Shown: one piece after another, positions 8,451 through 17,459 of the stretch | How positions within the stretch are numbered: position 1 is the first letter of the stretch | Layout: each line of letters opens with the position of its first letter | Assembly: GCA_944321895.1 (NCBI GenBank) | Contig: CALUNA010000020.1 | Coordinates: forward strand, 1-46,202 | DNA from: an uncultured Bacteroidales bacterium | GTDB taxonomy: Bacteria; Bacteroidota; Bacteroidia; Bacteroidales; Paludibacteraceae | Length of the DNA: 46,202 nt | Direction of reading: 5' to 3' | Notes under the pieces: model-generated | Databases searched by the model: none | What the model was told of the DNA's origin: nothing | What the model saw: the letters and a program-made list of their open reading frames with translations, nothing else | Translations under genes and position numbers: made by a program

Positions 8451-11243
8451 ATGAGAAAAACAGCACTTATCTGTTTATGCTTGTTTGCCTGCTCATTATG
8501 TGGATGGGCACAAGTAGTCACAACAAATCCGGCTTTCGTCACGGAAGATGCCGGAACAATAGAAATCATTTTCAATGCCGCATTGGGTACAGGAGGTTTG
8601 AAGGATTACACCGGTACGGTATATGCCCATACGGGAGTCATTACAACAGAAAGCAAAACCGATTCCGACTGGAAACATGTCGTCTCCGACTGGGGAAAAA
8701 ATACGGACAAGTGCAAACTGGCATCACTGGGTGACAACCAGTGGAAATTAGTCATCTCACCATCCATAAGGGAATTTTACGGCATACCCGAAGGGGAAAA
8801 AGCCGTAAAACTGGCATTCGTATTCCGGAGCGGAGAACCGAAAGCCGGTTCCACAACCGACTATCTGGAAGGAAAAGCCGACGGAGGAAAAGACATTTTT
8901 GTGGATGTATATGAAAAAGGGTTGAATATCAACTTTGCATCACCAACCGGGAACCAGCTTGTTGACAAAGGAGATACCCTTGATTTTGTGGTGAATACAT
9001 CCATTACGGCCGATATAGCACTATCCATTGGCAACACTCCGGTAAAAACAGCCCTTTCGGCAACAACATTGACCTACCAGCACATATTCGGACAAGTTGG
9101 TGATTACACGGTCATAGCAACAGCAACTACCGGACAACAAACTGCCGCCGATACGCTCCATGTATGTGTGCCGCAGGCTGCCACGACAGCTGCACGCCCA
9201 ACAGGAACAACCGATGGCATAAACATTACAAGTGCCTCTGAAGTGACATTCGTACTCTATGCCCCTGAAAAGGAAAATGTTTTCTTAATCGGTGATTTCA
9301 ACAACTGGATACAATCGAACAGTTACCAGCTGAAAAAAGACGGCGATTACTGGTGGTACACACTGGACAAGCTGGATGCAGACCGTTTATACCGTTTCCA
9401 ATACATCGTAGATGGCACCATCCGGATTTCCGACCCTTACACCGAACTGGTGCTCGACCCTCAGGACGTGTGGATTAATGAAAAACACGAACGCTATCCC
9501 GATATGCCCTCCTACCCGACCGGGAAAACAGACGGAAGTGTCGCCACATTCCAGATTAACCGGCCGGAATACCAATGGGAAATAACCGACTTTGAAATGC
9601 CATCAAAAACAAACATGGTGATTTATGAATTGCTCTTGCGCGACTTTACTCAGGAACAGTCGCTGCAAGCAGCCATAGAGCGCCTGGACTATCTGGGCAA
9701 CCTGGGAGTAACAGCCGTGGAACTGATGCCGATACAGGAATTTGATGACAACAACAGTTGGGGATACAATCCGAACCACTATTTTGCTCCCGACAAAGCC
9801 TATGGTTCGCCCGAACTATACAAGCAATTCGTCGACGAATGCCACAAACGCGGCATGGCTGTTATTATGGATGTAGTCATGAACCACGCCACAGGAACAC
9901 ATCCGTTTGCAAAACTATATTGGGACAGCCAGAACAACCGTACATCAGCCGATAATCCATGGTTCAACGTAACGGCACCGCATCCATACAGCGTTTTCCA
10001 TGATTTCAACCACTCAAAAACGATAGTGCGCGAGCACTTCAAACGCATGCTGAAATACTGGATTGAAGAATACCACATAGATGGCTATCGCCTTGACCTC
10101 AGCAAAGGACTGACCCAACGCCAGTCAACAGAATCGACTGCAGGAAACTATGATGCAGACCGCATCAGCTATCTGACCGAATATTACGAAGCCGCCAGAG
10201 AGGCAAATCCGGACATAATGTTCATTCTGGAACATTTTTGCGACAGCCGCGAAGAAAACGAACTGGCATCCAAGGGAATGTACATGTGGAAAAACGTAAA
10301 CAACGCCTTCTCGCAGTCAGCCATGGGCTGGCAGGAAAACAGCTCGTTCTCGGCCATGAACACGATACCACGCAACTGGGTAGGCTATGCGGAAAGCCAC
10401 GACGAAGAACGCAATTTTTACAAAGCCAAGACATGGGGTGCAGGAAACCTGACCACCGACTCCGTTGCCCGCCTTGAACGCGTACCGTTGAACATGGCAT
10501 TTGCAACCTTGATTCCCGGTCCAAAAATGCTGTGGGAATTCGGCGAAATCGGATATGACGTACAAAGCGGAGAATCCGGATCCTCCATACGCATGGAAGA
10601 AAAACCCAGCGGCTTCATCTGGTACAGCCGTTATGACGGACGCCGTATGGCCTACTTGGCCGTATCCAAGATGCTGAACCTGCGAAAACGCTATCCAGAT
10701 GCATTCAACGAAGGATACTGCCAACTAAATATTGATTTGAACGACTGGGACGAGGGCAGACGCATTGCCATAACACATGATGACTTGAACATGGTGGTAA
10801 TCGGCAATTTCAAAGCAACAGCCGATGCCGTTACCAACCCCAATTTCCCGAAAACCGGAGAATGGTATGAACTGCTTTCCGGCGAACCGCTGACCGTTAC
10901 CAATACCGGCATGACCATAACATTGGCACCCGGCGATGTACGCATCTACACCGACCGTAAAATAGAAGACTTGCCGGGACTGCCCGCATTGCCGGATGAA
11001 CCGGACCGGCTGGAAACAACAGAACTGCAAACCGACATGGTTTATCCGGGAGTTACAGACGGACCGGTTTTTGTCAGGACAAGCGGAAACATACTCGGAA
11101 TCAGCATATACAACCTGCAAGGAATGTGCATCCTGCATTCCGTTGCCCCGACACTTGACCTGACAGCCTGTCCGGCAGGCATGTATCTGGTTGAATTGAA
11201 AACCACTGAAGGAAATACCATGCACAAAATCATGAAACGATGA
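8451..11243 (+). CDS. Large secreted GH13 alpha-amylase with CBM48 and T9SS-like sorting domain
   Basis: A 930-residue secreted protein: signal peptide (to about 20), two beta-rich domains (about 21-160 and 160-245), a CBM48-like domain with GDFNNW at 281-286, and a GH13 barrel. The four conserved GH13 regions are visible: DVVMNH (474-479), DGYRLD with nucleophile D549, FILEH with acid/base E594, and SHD with D651. The last 75 residues (IYNLQG, then PAGMYLVEL) match the type A C-terminal sorting domain of type IX secretion. It probably degrades starch or glycogen outside the cell. It lies 59 bp after the GH53 gene and overlaps the next longer frame. Confidence 0.9.
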   Translation: MRKTALICLCLFACSLCGWAQVVTTNPAFVTEDAGTIEIIFNAALGTGGLKDYTGTVYAHTGVITTESKTDSDWKHVVSDWGKNTDKCKLASLGDNQWKLVISPSIREFYGIPEGEKAVKLAFVFRSGEPKAGSTTDYLEGKADGGKDIFVDVYEKGLNINFASPTGNQLVDKGDTLDFVVNTSITADIALSIGNTPVKTALSATTLTYQHIFGQVGDYTVIATATTGQQTAADTLHVCVPQAATTAARPTGTTDGINITSASEVTFVLYAPEKENVFLIGDFNNWIQSNSYQLKKDGDYWWYTLDKLDADRLYRFQYIVDGTIRISDPYTELVLDPQDVWINEKHERYPDMPSYPTGKTDGSVATFQINRPEYQWEITDFEMPSKTNMVIYELLLRDFTQEQSLQAAIERLDYLGNLGVTAVELMPIQEFDDNNSWGYNPNHYFAPDKAYGSPELYKQFVDECHKRGMAVIMDVVMNHATGTHPFAKLYWDSQNNRTSADNPWFNVTAPHPYSVFHDFNHSKTIVREHFKRMLKYWIEEYHIDGYRLDLSKGLTQRQSTESTAGNYDADRISYLTEYYEAAREANPDIMFILEHFCDSREENELASKGMYMWKNVNNAFSQSAMGWQENSSFSAMNTIPRNWVGYAESHDEERNFYKAKTWGAGNLTTDSVARLERVPLNMAFATLIPGPKMLWEFGEIGYDVQSGESGSSIRMEEKPSGFIWYSRYDGRRMAYLAVSKMLNLRKRYPDAFNEGYCQLNIDLNDWDEGRRIAITHDDLNMVVIGNFKATADAVTNPNFPKTGEWYELLSGEPLTVTNTGMTITLAPGDVRIYTDRKIEDLPGLPALPDEPDRLETTELQTDMVYPGVTDGPVFVRTSGNILGISIYNLQGMCILHSVAPTLDLTACPAGMYLVELKTTEGNTMHKIMKR

Positions 11244-11290
11244 AGCGTGACAAGGATACGGAAACAATATCATTCACAAAAATAATTTTT

Positions 11291-12643
11291 ATGAAACGCA
11301 CAACAGTTTATTTGTATTCACTCTTACTGACAACAACCTTGCTGTGGAGCTGTTGCAGCAGACAACAACAACCGGATGCCCACCCTGGTTGGGCATATGA
11401 TGCCACCATTTACGAACTGAACATGCGCCAATTCACGCCGGAAGGCACATTCGCGGCTGCAACAGCACAGCTTCCTGCCCTGAAAAATCTGGGCGTGGAT
11501 ATTATCTGGATTATGCCGATACAACCCATCGGAGAACTCGAACGCAAGGGAACACTCGGCAGCTATTATGCAATAAAAGATTATTGCGCTTTCAATCCGG
11601 AGTTCGGAACACGGGCCGATTTTGAAACTTTTCTGAGTAAAGCTCATGACCTGGGTTTCAAGGTCATTCTGGACTGGGTTGCCAACCACACCGCACCCGA
11701 CCATCCCTGGACACAAAACGAAGGATGGCACATGCGCGACTCACTCGGAAATCTGGTTGTGAATTATGACTGGTACGACATTGCCGAACTGAATTACGAC
11801 AATCAGGATATGCGCGAAGCCATGAAAAAAAGCATGTACTGGTGGCTCGACACCATCGGAATTGATGGTTTCCGTTGTGATGTGGCCATGGAAATTCCAA
11901 CCGATTTCTGGGAAAACACTTTCAGCGAAATGCGGACACACAAACCTGATCTGTTTACCCTGGCCGAGGCAGAACTGCCGGAACATACCGAAAATGCATT
12001 TGACATGTATTATGGCTGGGAACTGCACCATCTGATGAACGATGTGGCACAAGGCAAAAAAAATACGGCAGACTTATGGAATTATTTTGCAAAAACAGAT
12101 ACGACATTTTGCGGAAAAGCCATACGCATGAATTTTACCAGTAACCACGATGAAAATTCATGGAATGGCACGGAATTCGAACGTCTCGGCGACGCCACCG
12201 ATGCCATGGCTGCTTTTACATATGTTGTTCCGGGGATGCCCCTGATTTACACGGGACAAGAATACGGCTCCGACAAACGCTTGAAATTCTTTGAAAAAGA
12301 CACGATAGTTATCAACAGCCGGGCACCGCAATTCATGTTATATCAAAAACTGAACGGATTGCGAAAAGCGAATTCCGCACTGTGGAGTAATGAAAAGGGC
12401 GGCCGAATGTTGCGAATAAATACAAACGACACACACAACAATATATTCGCATGCGCCCGCAAACAAGACAACAATACAGTCATTGCCCTGTTCAACTTCA
12501 GCAATGAAACAACCGGCATAACAGCCGAACTGGACACACTCGCCGGTACGTATGCATCATGGGACGGACAAAGCGTTGAGCTGTCCGAGAAACAGAATTT
12601 TGAAATGGGACCCTGGTGGTTCCTGATATACACCAAACAATAA
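11291..12643 (+). CDS. GH13 alpha-amylase lipoprotein
   Basis: I place the start at 11291 (450 residues) because it gives a lipoprotein signal (LLWSCC). A start at 11240 would overlap the previous stop as ATGA but adds a 17-residue hydrophilic prefix. GH13 motifs: DWVANH (128-133), DGFRCD with nucleophile D197, LAEAE with acid/base E226, and NHD with D287. It is a compact barrel with no obvious CBM. As a lipoprotein it could be the surface SusG-like amylase or a periplasmic alpha-glucosidase-type enzyme. The following GH13 gene begins 12 bp downstream. Confidence 0.88.
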   Translation: MKRTTVYLYSLLLTTTLLWSCCSRQQQPDAHPGWAYDATIYELNMRQFTPEGTFAAATAQLPALKNLGVDIIWIMPIQPIGELERKGTLGSYYAIKDYCAFNPEFGTRADFETFLSKAHDLGFKVILDWVANHTAPDHPWTQNEGWHMRDSLGNLVVNYDWYDIAELNYDNQDMREAMKKSMYWWLDTIGIDGFRCDVAMEIPTDFWENTFSEMRTHKPDLFTLAEAELPEHTENAFDMYYGWELHHLMNDVAQGKKNTADLWNYFAKTDTTFCGKAIRMNFTSNHDENSWNGTEFERLGDATDAMAAFTYVVPGMPLIYTGQEYGSDKRLKFFEKDTIVINSRAPQFMLYQKLNGLRKANSALWSNEKGGRMLRINTNDTHNNIFACARKQDNNTVIALFNFSNETTGITAELDTLAGTYASWDGQSVELSEKQNFEMGPWWFLIYTKQ

Positions 12644-12655
12644 AAATAAAAACGT

Positions 12656-14506
12656 ATGAAACGACTATCTTTCCTCATTTGCAGCATGCTGCTCGGCTCG
12701 TTCCTGCTCAACGGGCAATCGATATCGAAAGTAGAACCGCTCAGCTGGTGGACAGGCATGAACACGCCGCTGACCATCATGTTTTATGGAGAAAACCTGC
12801 AAGATGCAGAAGTATCCATATTGGAAGAAGGCTTGACAATAAACAAGGTACGCAATGCAGAAAGCCCGAATTACCTGTTTGTTGAGGTAGATGTAAAGAA
12901 TCCGGGAACATATACTTTCCTTTTGAAAAAAGGGCGCAAAAAACTGAAATACAGCTATCTGATTGAAGAACGCCGGCAACGGCCCGCCGCCAATGACAGC
13001 TTTGATCCTTCAGATGTGATTTACCTGATTATGCCCGACCGTTTTGCCAACGGTGACCCGTCCAACGACCAAACGGACAATACAATCGAAAAAGCAGACC
13101 GTGAAGCATTCTTCGGCCGGCACGGAGGCGACATTCAGGGAATTATAGACCATTTGGACTACATAGCAGACCTGGGAGCAACCGCCATCTGGAACACACC
13201 GCTGTTGCTTGACAACGAGCCCACATCAAGCTACCACGGCTACGCCTGCGCCGATTATTATCACATAGACCCTCGTTTCGGTGACAACCAACTGTACAAA
13301 ACCTTTGTAGAAGAATCGCACAAACGCGGCCTGAAAGTCATCATGGACATGGTGCCCAACCATTGCGGTGCCGCCCACTGGTGGATGCAGGACCTGCCCT
13401 ACCAGGATTGGATACACCAGTTCGACACATACACCCAAAGCAATTTCATGTTCTCCACCAACATGGACATCAATGCAAGCAAAAAAGACCTGTACATCAT
13501 GGAAAGCGGCTGGTTCGACACATCCATGCCCGACATGAACCTGGACAATCCGGATTTGCTGCAATACTTCACCCAATGGGCCATCTGGTGGATTGAATAC
13601 GCCAACCTGAACGGCCTGCGCGTAGATACATATCCATACAATGAAAAAATACCCATGAGTCAATGGTGCAAGGCCATCCGCACCGAATATCCGGACATAA
13701 ACATCGTCGGTGAAGTGTGGACACGCCCTGCATCGCAAGTCGCCTACTGGGAGGCAGATGCCGACAACAAGGACGGCTTCAATTCAAACCTTCCATCTGT
13801 TATGGACTTCCCGACACAAGAAGCATTGTGCCAGGCACTCAGCAGCAACGGAGAGGGTTGGAACGGCGGATTGACCAAAGTGTATGCTTCCATTGCCGAC
13901 GATTACCTGTATCGGGATGCACGCCGGCTGCTCGTCTTTACAGGCAACCATGACACCGAACGCATAGGCGATGTAGTGCTCGACAAAAATCCGGAACGTG
14001 CCAAATTGGCTGCAACGCTGTTGCTGACCATGCGTGGCGTGCCACAAATGCTGTATGGCGAAGAGTTGCGCTTCCTATCTAAAGATCAGCGGCAAGGACA
14101 CGGCGGCCTGCGTGTCGATTTTCCGGGAGGATGGCAAAATGACCCCGTCAACTTGTTCGATGCGGCACAACGCAATGACATGCAACAGGATGTATTCACG
14201 CATTACCGTACTTTGCTGAATTTCCGCAAAAACGAACCGATTCTGCATGAAGGAAAAACCATGCATTTCCTTTCGCGTGACAATACATATGCCTATTTCC
14301 GTTATACGGACAAAGGCGCGGTTTTCGTATTCCTGAACGCCTCGGACGAAGACAAGAATATCCCGTGGGAAAACTATGAAGAAATTATGAATACCTACCA
14401 GCCGGTTGGAAAAAACATTCTGACAGGAAAACACGTAGATGCCGGGCAAGCTCTGGTTATTCCAGCGCTTTCATCTATTGTCGTAAAATTCGATATACCC
14501 AAATAA
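12656..14506 (+). CDS. GH13 neopullulanase/cyclomaltodextrinase-like enzyme (SusA-like)
   Basis: The 616-residue protein has an ordinary signal peptide (cleavage near NGQS, about 21) and no lipobox cysteine, so it is probably periplasmic. An N-terminal immunoglobulin-like domain (about 22-105), typical of cyclomaltodextrinases and neopullulanases, precedes the GH13 barrel. Motifs: MDMVPNH (D231 to H236), NGLRVD with nucleophile D324, VGEVW with acid/base E353, and GNHD with D433. It would shorten imported malto-oligosaccharides for the MFS transporter. It is the last gene of the operon, followed by a strong terminator. Confidence 0.9.
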   Translation: MKRLSFLICSMLLGSFLLNGQSISKVEPLSWWTGMNTPLTIMFYGENLQDAEVSILEEGLTINKVRNAESPNYLFVEVDVKNPGTYTFLLKKGRKKLKYSYLIEERRQRPAANDSFDPSDVIYLIMPDRFANGDPSNDQTDNTIEKADREAFFGRHGGDIQGIIDHLDYIADLGATAIWNTPLLLDNEPTSSYHGYACADYYHIDPRFGDNQLYKTFVEESHKRGLKVIMDMVPNHCGAAHWWMQDLPYQDWIHQFDTYTQSNFMFSTNMDINASKKDLYIMESGWFDTSMPDMNLDNPDLLQYFTQWAIWWIEYANLNGLRVDTYPYNEKIPMSQWCKAIRTEYPDINIVGEVWTRPASQVAYWEADADNKDGFNSNLPSVMDFPTQEALCQALSSNGEGWNGGLTKVYASIADDYLYRDARRLLVFTGNHDTERIGDVVLDKNPERAKLAATLLLTMRGVPQMLYGEELRFLSKDQRQGHGGLRVDFPGGWQNDPVNLFDAAQRNDMQQDVFTHYRTLLNFRKNEPILHEGKTMHFLSRDNTYAYFRYTDKGAVFVFLNASDEDKNIPWENYEEIMNTYQPVGKNILTGKHVDAGQALVIPALSSIVVKFDIPK

Positions 14507-14529
14507 AAAGCCGGTACCCGAAATTTAGT

Positions 14530-14577
14530 TATTCCCGGAAATTGCTGAATATCAGCACTGTTCCGGGAATATTTTTT
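14530..14577 (+). terminator. Terminator of the glucan operon
   Basis: A perfect 10-bp stem (ATTCCCGGAA at 14531-14540, TTCCGGGAAT at 14561-14570) encloses a second 6-bp stem (TGCTGA/TCAGCA) and is followed by ATTTTTTAT. It begins 24 bp after the last GH13 stop codon. Confidence 0.85.
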
Positions 14578-14734
14578 ATATCTTCTGCAACTTTCCACTT
14601 CCTGTTGCTGTTGTGGGCAACACTTCCGGAGCAGTTTTTTTAACACATACATTCCGGTGAGTTAAAATCGCCTTTCAATATTCATTTATGTTTAAAATGA
14701 ATATTGCATACACGCTAACTACGACAGAATGCTA

Positions 14735-14742
14735 TATCTTTG
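14735..14742 (+). promoter_or_regulatory. -7 element upstream of the 71-residue protein gene
   Basis: TATCTTTG matches TAnnTTTG exactly. The predicted transcription start (about 14749) gives a 20-nt leader to the ATG at 14769. No well-spaced -33 TTG is evident. The rest of the gap 14578-14734 holds nothing I recognise. Confidence 0.55.
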
Positions 14743-14768
14743 TGCGGTTTTTCGAGAGCCCCAGTCAT

Positions 14769-14984
14769 ATGCTCATTAAAAGTTTCATTATCATATTCAT
14801 ACTGGTTCTATTGGCGGTAGCCTTGCTGGGAGTCCGTATTTTTTTTACAAAAAACAAGAAATTCCCGAATATGCACGTCGGCGGCAACAAGCATCTGCAG
14901 CAGAAAGGAATAGGTTGCGTGCAGTCGCAGGACAGGGAAGCCAGTGTAACAAACAAGAACAACATAGATGTAAGCAATTTATAA
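14769..14984 (+). CDS. Small conserved single-span membrane protein
   Basis: This 71-residue protein begins with one transmembrane helix (about residues 3-24), followed by a basic segment and a soluble tail containing FPNMHVGGN, then KGIGCVQSQDREA. I recall similar tails in small Bacteroidetes proteins of unknown function. The start at 14769 is chosen over 14688 because it lies just after the promoter and places the helix at the N-terminus. The single cysteine and the HVGGN motif are the features most worth checking. The OmpH-like gene follows 10 bp downstream, so the two are probably cotranscribed. Function unknown. Confidence 0.7.
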   Translation: MLIKSFIIIFILVLLAVALLGVRIFFTKNKKFPNMHVGGNKHLQQKGIGCVQSQDREASVTNKNNIDVSNL

Positions 14985-14994
14985 ACAGATACTC

Positions 14995-15591
14995 ATGAAT
15001 AAAATTTCACTCATTCTGAATGCTATTTTTGCAATAGCCATTATTATCCTTTTCGTCTTGTTCGGCAGCCTGAAAAACAGGAAAACGACAGACTATGCAT
15101 CTCCCAATGACACTATCCGAAATGGAAGACTTGAAGTCGCGTATATCAATGTTGACTCATTGTTATTGAAATATACGTTCTCCAAGGATGCAAACGAAGA
15201 ACTGATAAAAAAACAGGAAGATTCACGTCTCACCCTGAACGTGAAAGCCCGTTCGCTGCAGAACGAGATGCAGGAATTCCAGCGCAAGCTTGAAAACAAT
15301 GCTTTCCTGAGCCGTGAACGTGCAGAACAGGAACACAACCGCCTGTTGAAAAAACAGCAAGACCTGCAGGAACTGGAACAGAAGCTTACCGAGGAATTGT
15401 TGGTGCAACAACAGAAAATGAGCGACCAGCTTCGCGACACCATCAATGTTTTCCTGAAAGAATTCAACAAGGACGGCCGTTATCAGCTTATTATCAGCAA
15501 CACCGCCAATGATAACATCATGTATGCACAAGAAGGCTATGACATTACGGACAAGGTTGTAGAAGCCTTGAATGAACGGTGCAAAAAGTAG
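14995..15591 (+). CDS. OmpH/Skp-like periplasmic coiled-coil protein, membrane anchored
   Basis: The 198-residue protein has an uncleaved-looking N-terminal hydrophobic helix (about 5-24), then an OmpH-like beta strand (VAYINVDSLLLKY), a long charged coiled coil (about 75-155, rich in Glu, Lys and Gln), and a closing segment (YQLIISN, then DITDKVVEALN) as in Skp/OmpH proteins. Skp chaperones hold outer membrane proteins in the periplasm. Here the N-terminal helix suggests an anchored form. It probably forms an operon with the 71-residue protein just upstream. Family is fairly clear; the precise client role is inferred. Confidence 0.75.
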   Translation: MNKISLILNAIFAIAIIILFVLFGSLKNRKTTDYASPNDTIRNGRLEVAYINVDSLLLKYTFSKDANEELIKKQEDSRLTLNVKARSLQNEMQEFQRKLENNAFLSRERAEQEHNRLLKKQQDLQELEQKLTEELLVQQQKMSDQLRDTINVFLKEFNKDGRYQLIISNTANDNIMYAQEGYDITDKVVEALNERCKK

Positions 15592-15669
15592 GCAAACGGG
15601 AAATAATTTTTTAACATATCAGGCGGAGCAAAAATATGCACCGCCTTTTATTTTTCCATTTTTTATTCG

Positions 15670-15677
15670 TACCTTTG
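15670..15677 (+). promoter_or_regulatory. -7 element of the tRNA-Ser gene
   Basis: TACCTTTG matches TAnnTTTG exactly. Transcription would begin near 15684, about 5 nt before the mature tRNA end. Confidence 0.6.
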
Positions 15678-15688
15678 CCGCCGCTTTT

Positions 15689-15775
15689 GGAAAGTTGCCG
15701 GAGTGGTCGATCGGGCCGCACTCGAAATGCGGTGTACGGGTAACTGTACCGGGGGTTCGAATCCCTCACTTTCCG
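15689..15775 (+). tRNA. tRNA-Ser (anticodon CGA)
   Basis: The acceptor arm GGAAAGT pairs with ACTTTCC, with G as discriminator base. The anticodon arm has stem CCGCA/TGCGG and loop CTCGAAA, giving anticodon CGA, which reads UCG. A long variable arm, typical of serine tRNAs, lies between it and the T arm (GGTTCGAATCCC region). The CCA end is not encoded. The length is 87 nt. Confidence 0.95.
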
Positions 15776-15781
15776 CAGGGG

Positions 15782-15816
15782 ACAGTTGTCGTAAAAACTA
15801 CGGCAACTGTTTTTTT
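15782..15816 (+). terminator. Terminator of tRNA-Ser
   Basis: A 12-bp stem (ACAGTTGTCGTA at 15782-15793 with TACGGCAACTGT at 15799-15810, one G-U pair) with a 5-nt loop is followed by six T. It lies 6 nt after the tRNA. Confidence 0.9.
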
Positions 15817-15853
15817 GTTGCCACACCCCACCCTGCATCCCCAAAGAGAAGAC

Positions 15854-15890
15854 AAAAAAAACCGGTTCCATGTAACATGAAACCGGTTTT
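15854..15890 (-). terminator. Terminator of enolase, possibly bidirectional
   Basis: AAACCGGTTCCATG (15859-15872) and CATGAAACCGGTTT (15876-15889) form a 14-bp stem with one mismatch and a 3-nt loop. On the - strand it is followed by a run of T. It lies 25 bp beyond the enolase stop. Confidence 0.85.
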
Positions 15891-15914
15891 AGCAACGGTC
15901 AGGAAGAAACCGTC

Positions 15915-17243
<1,329 letters not shown>

Positions 17244-17252
17244 TCACAGCCG

Positions 17253-17292
17253 CAAAGATACAAAAATAATTGTGATAAAGCTATTGAAACAA
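17253..17292 (-). promoter_or_regulatory. Enolase promoter region
   Basis: On the - strand there are two exact -7 elements, TATCTTTG (17253-17260) and TATTTTTG (17261-17268). The second has a TTG at 17290-17292 with a 21-bp spacer, so it is the better candidate. The leader would be about 50 nt. Confidence 0.6.
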
Positions 17293-17389
17293 CATTTTAT
17301 CATATTCATAATTGGATTTTAAAAAACGAATTTGTCAAATATTACACATATTACGCCTTTTTGAACACAAAATAAAAATGCCCTTTACA

Positions 17390-17397
17390 TACTTTTG
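17390..17397 (+). promoter_or_regulatory. -7 element of the secreted multidomain protein gene
   Basis: TACTTTTG matches TAnnTTTG. Transcription would start about 17404, giving a 56-nt leader. A TTG at 17361-17363 is too far (26 bp) to be a good -33 element. Confidence 0.55.
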
Positions 17398-17459
17398 CTT
17401 CTGTATTTGCAAAGGAAAATACAAAATCTTAATTGTTTAATCAATAATTAATTTACATC

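Noticed and set aside
11240-11290. Start of the second GH13 gene overlapping the previous stop (ATGA)
   Set aside because: The extra 17 residues are polar and would precede the lipoprotein signal that begins at 11291.
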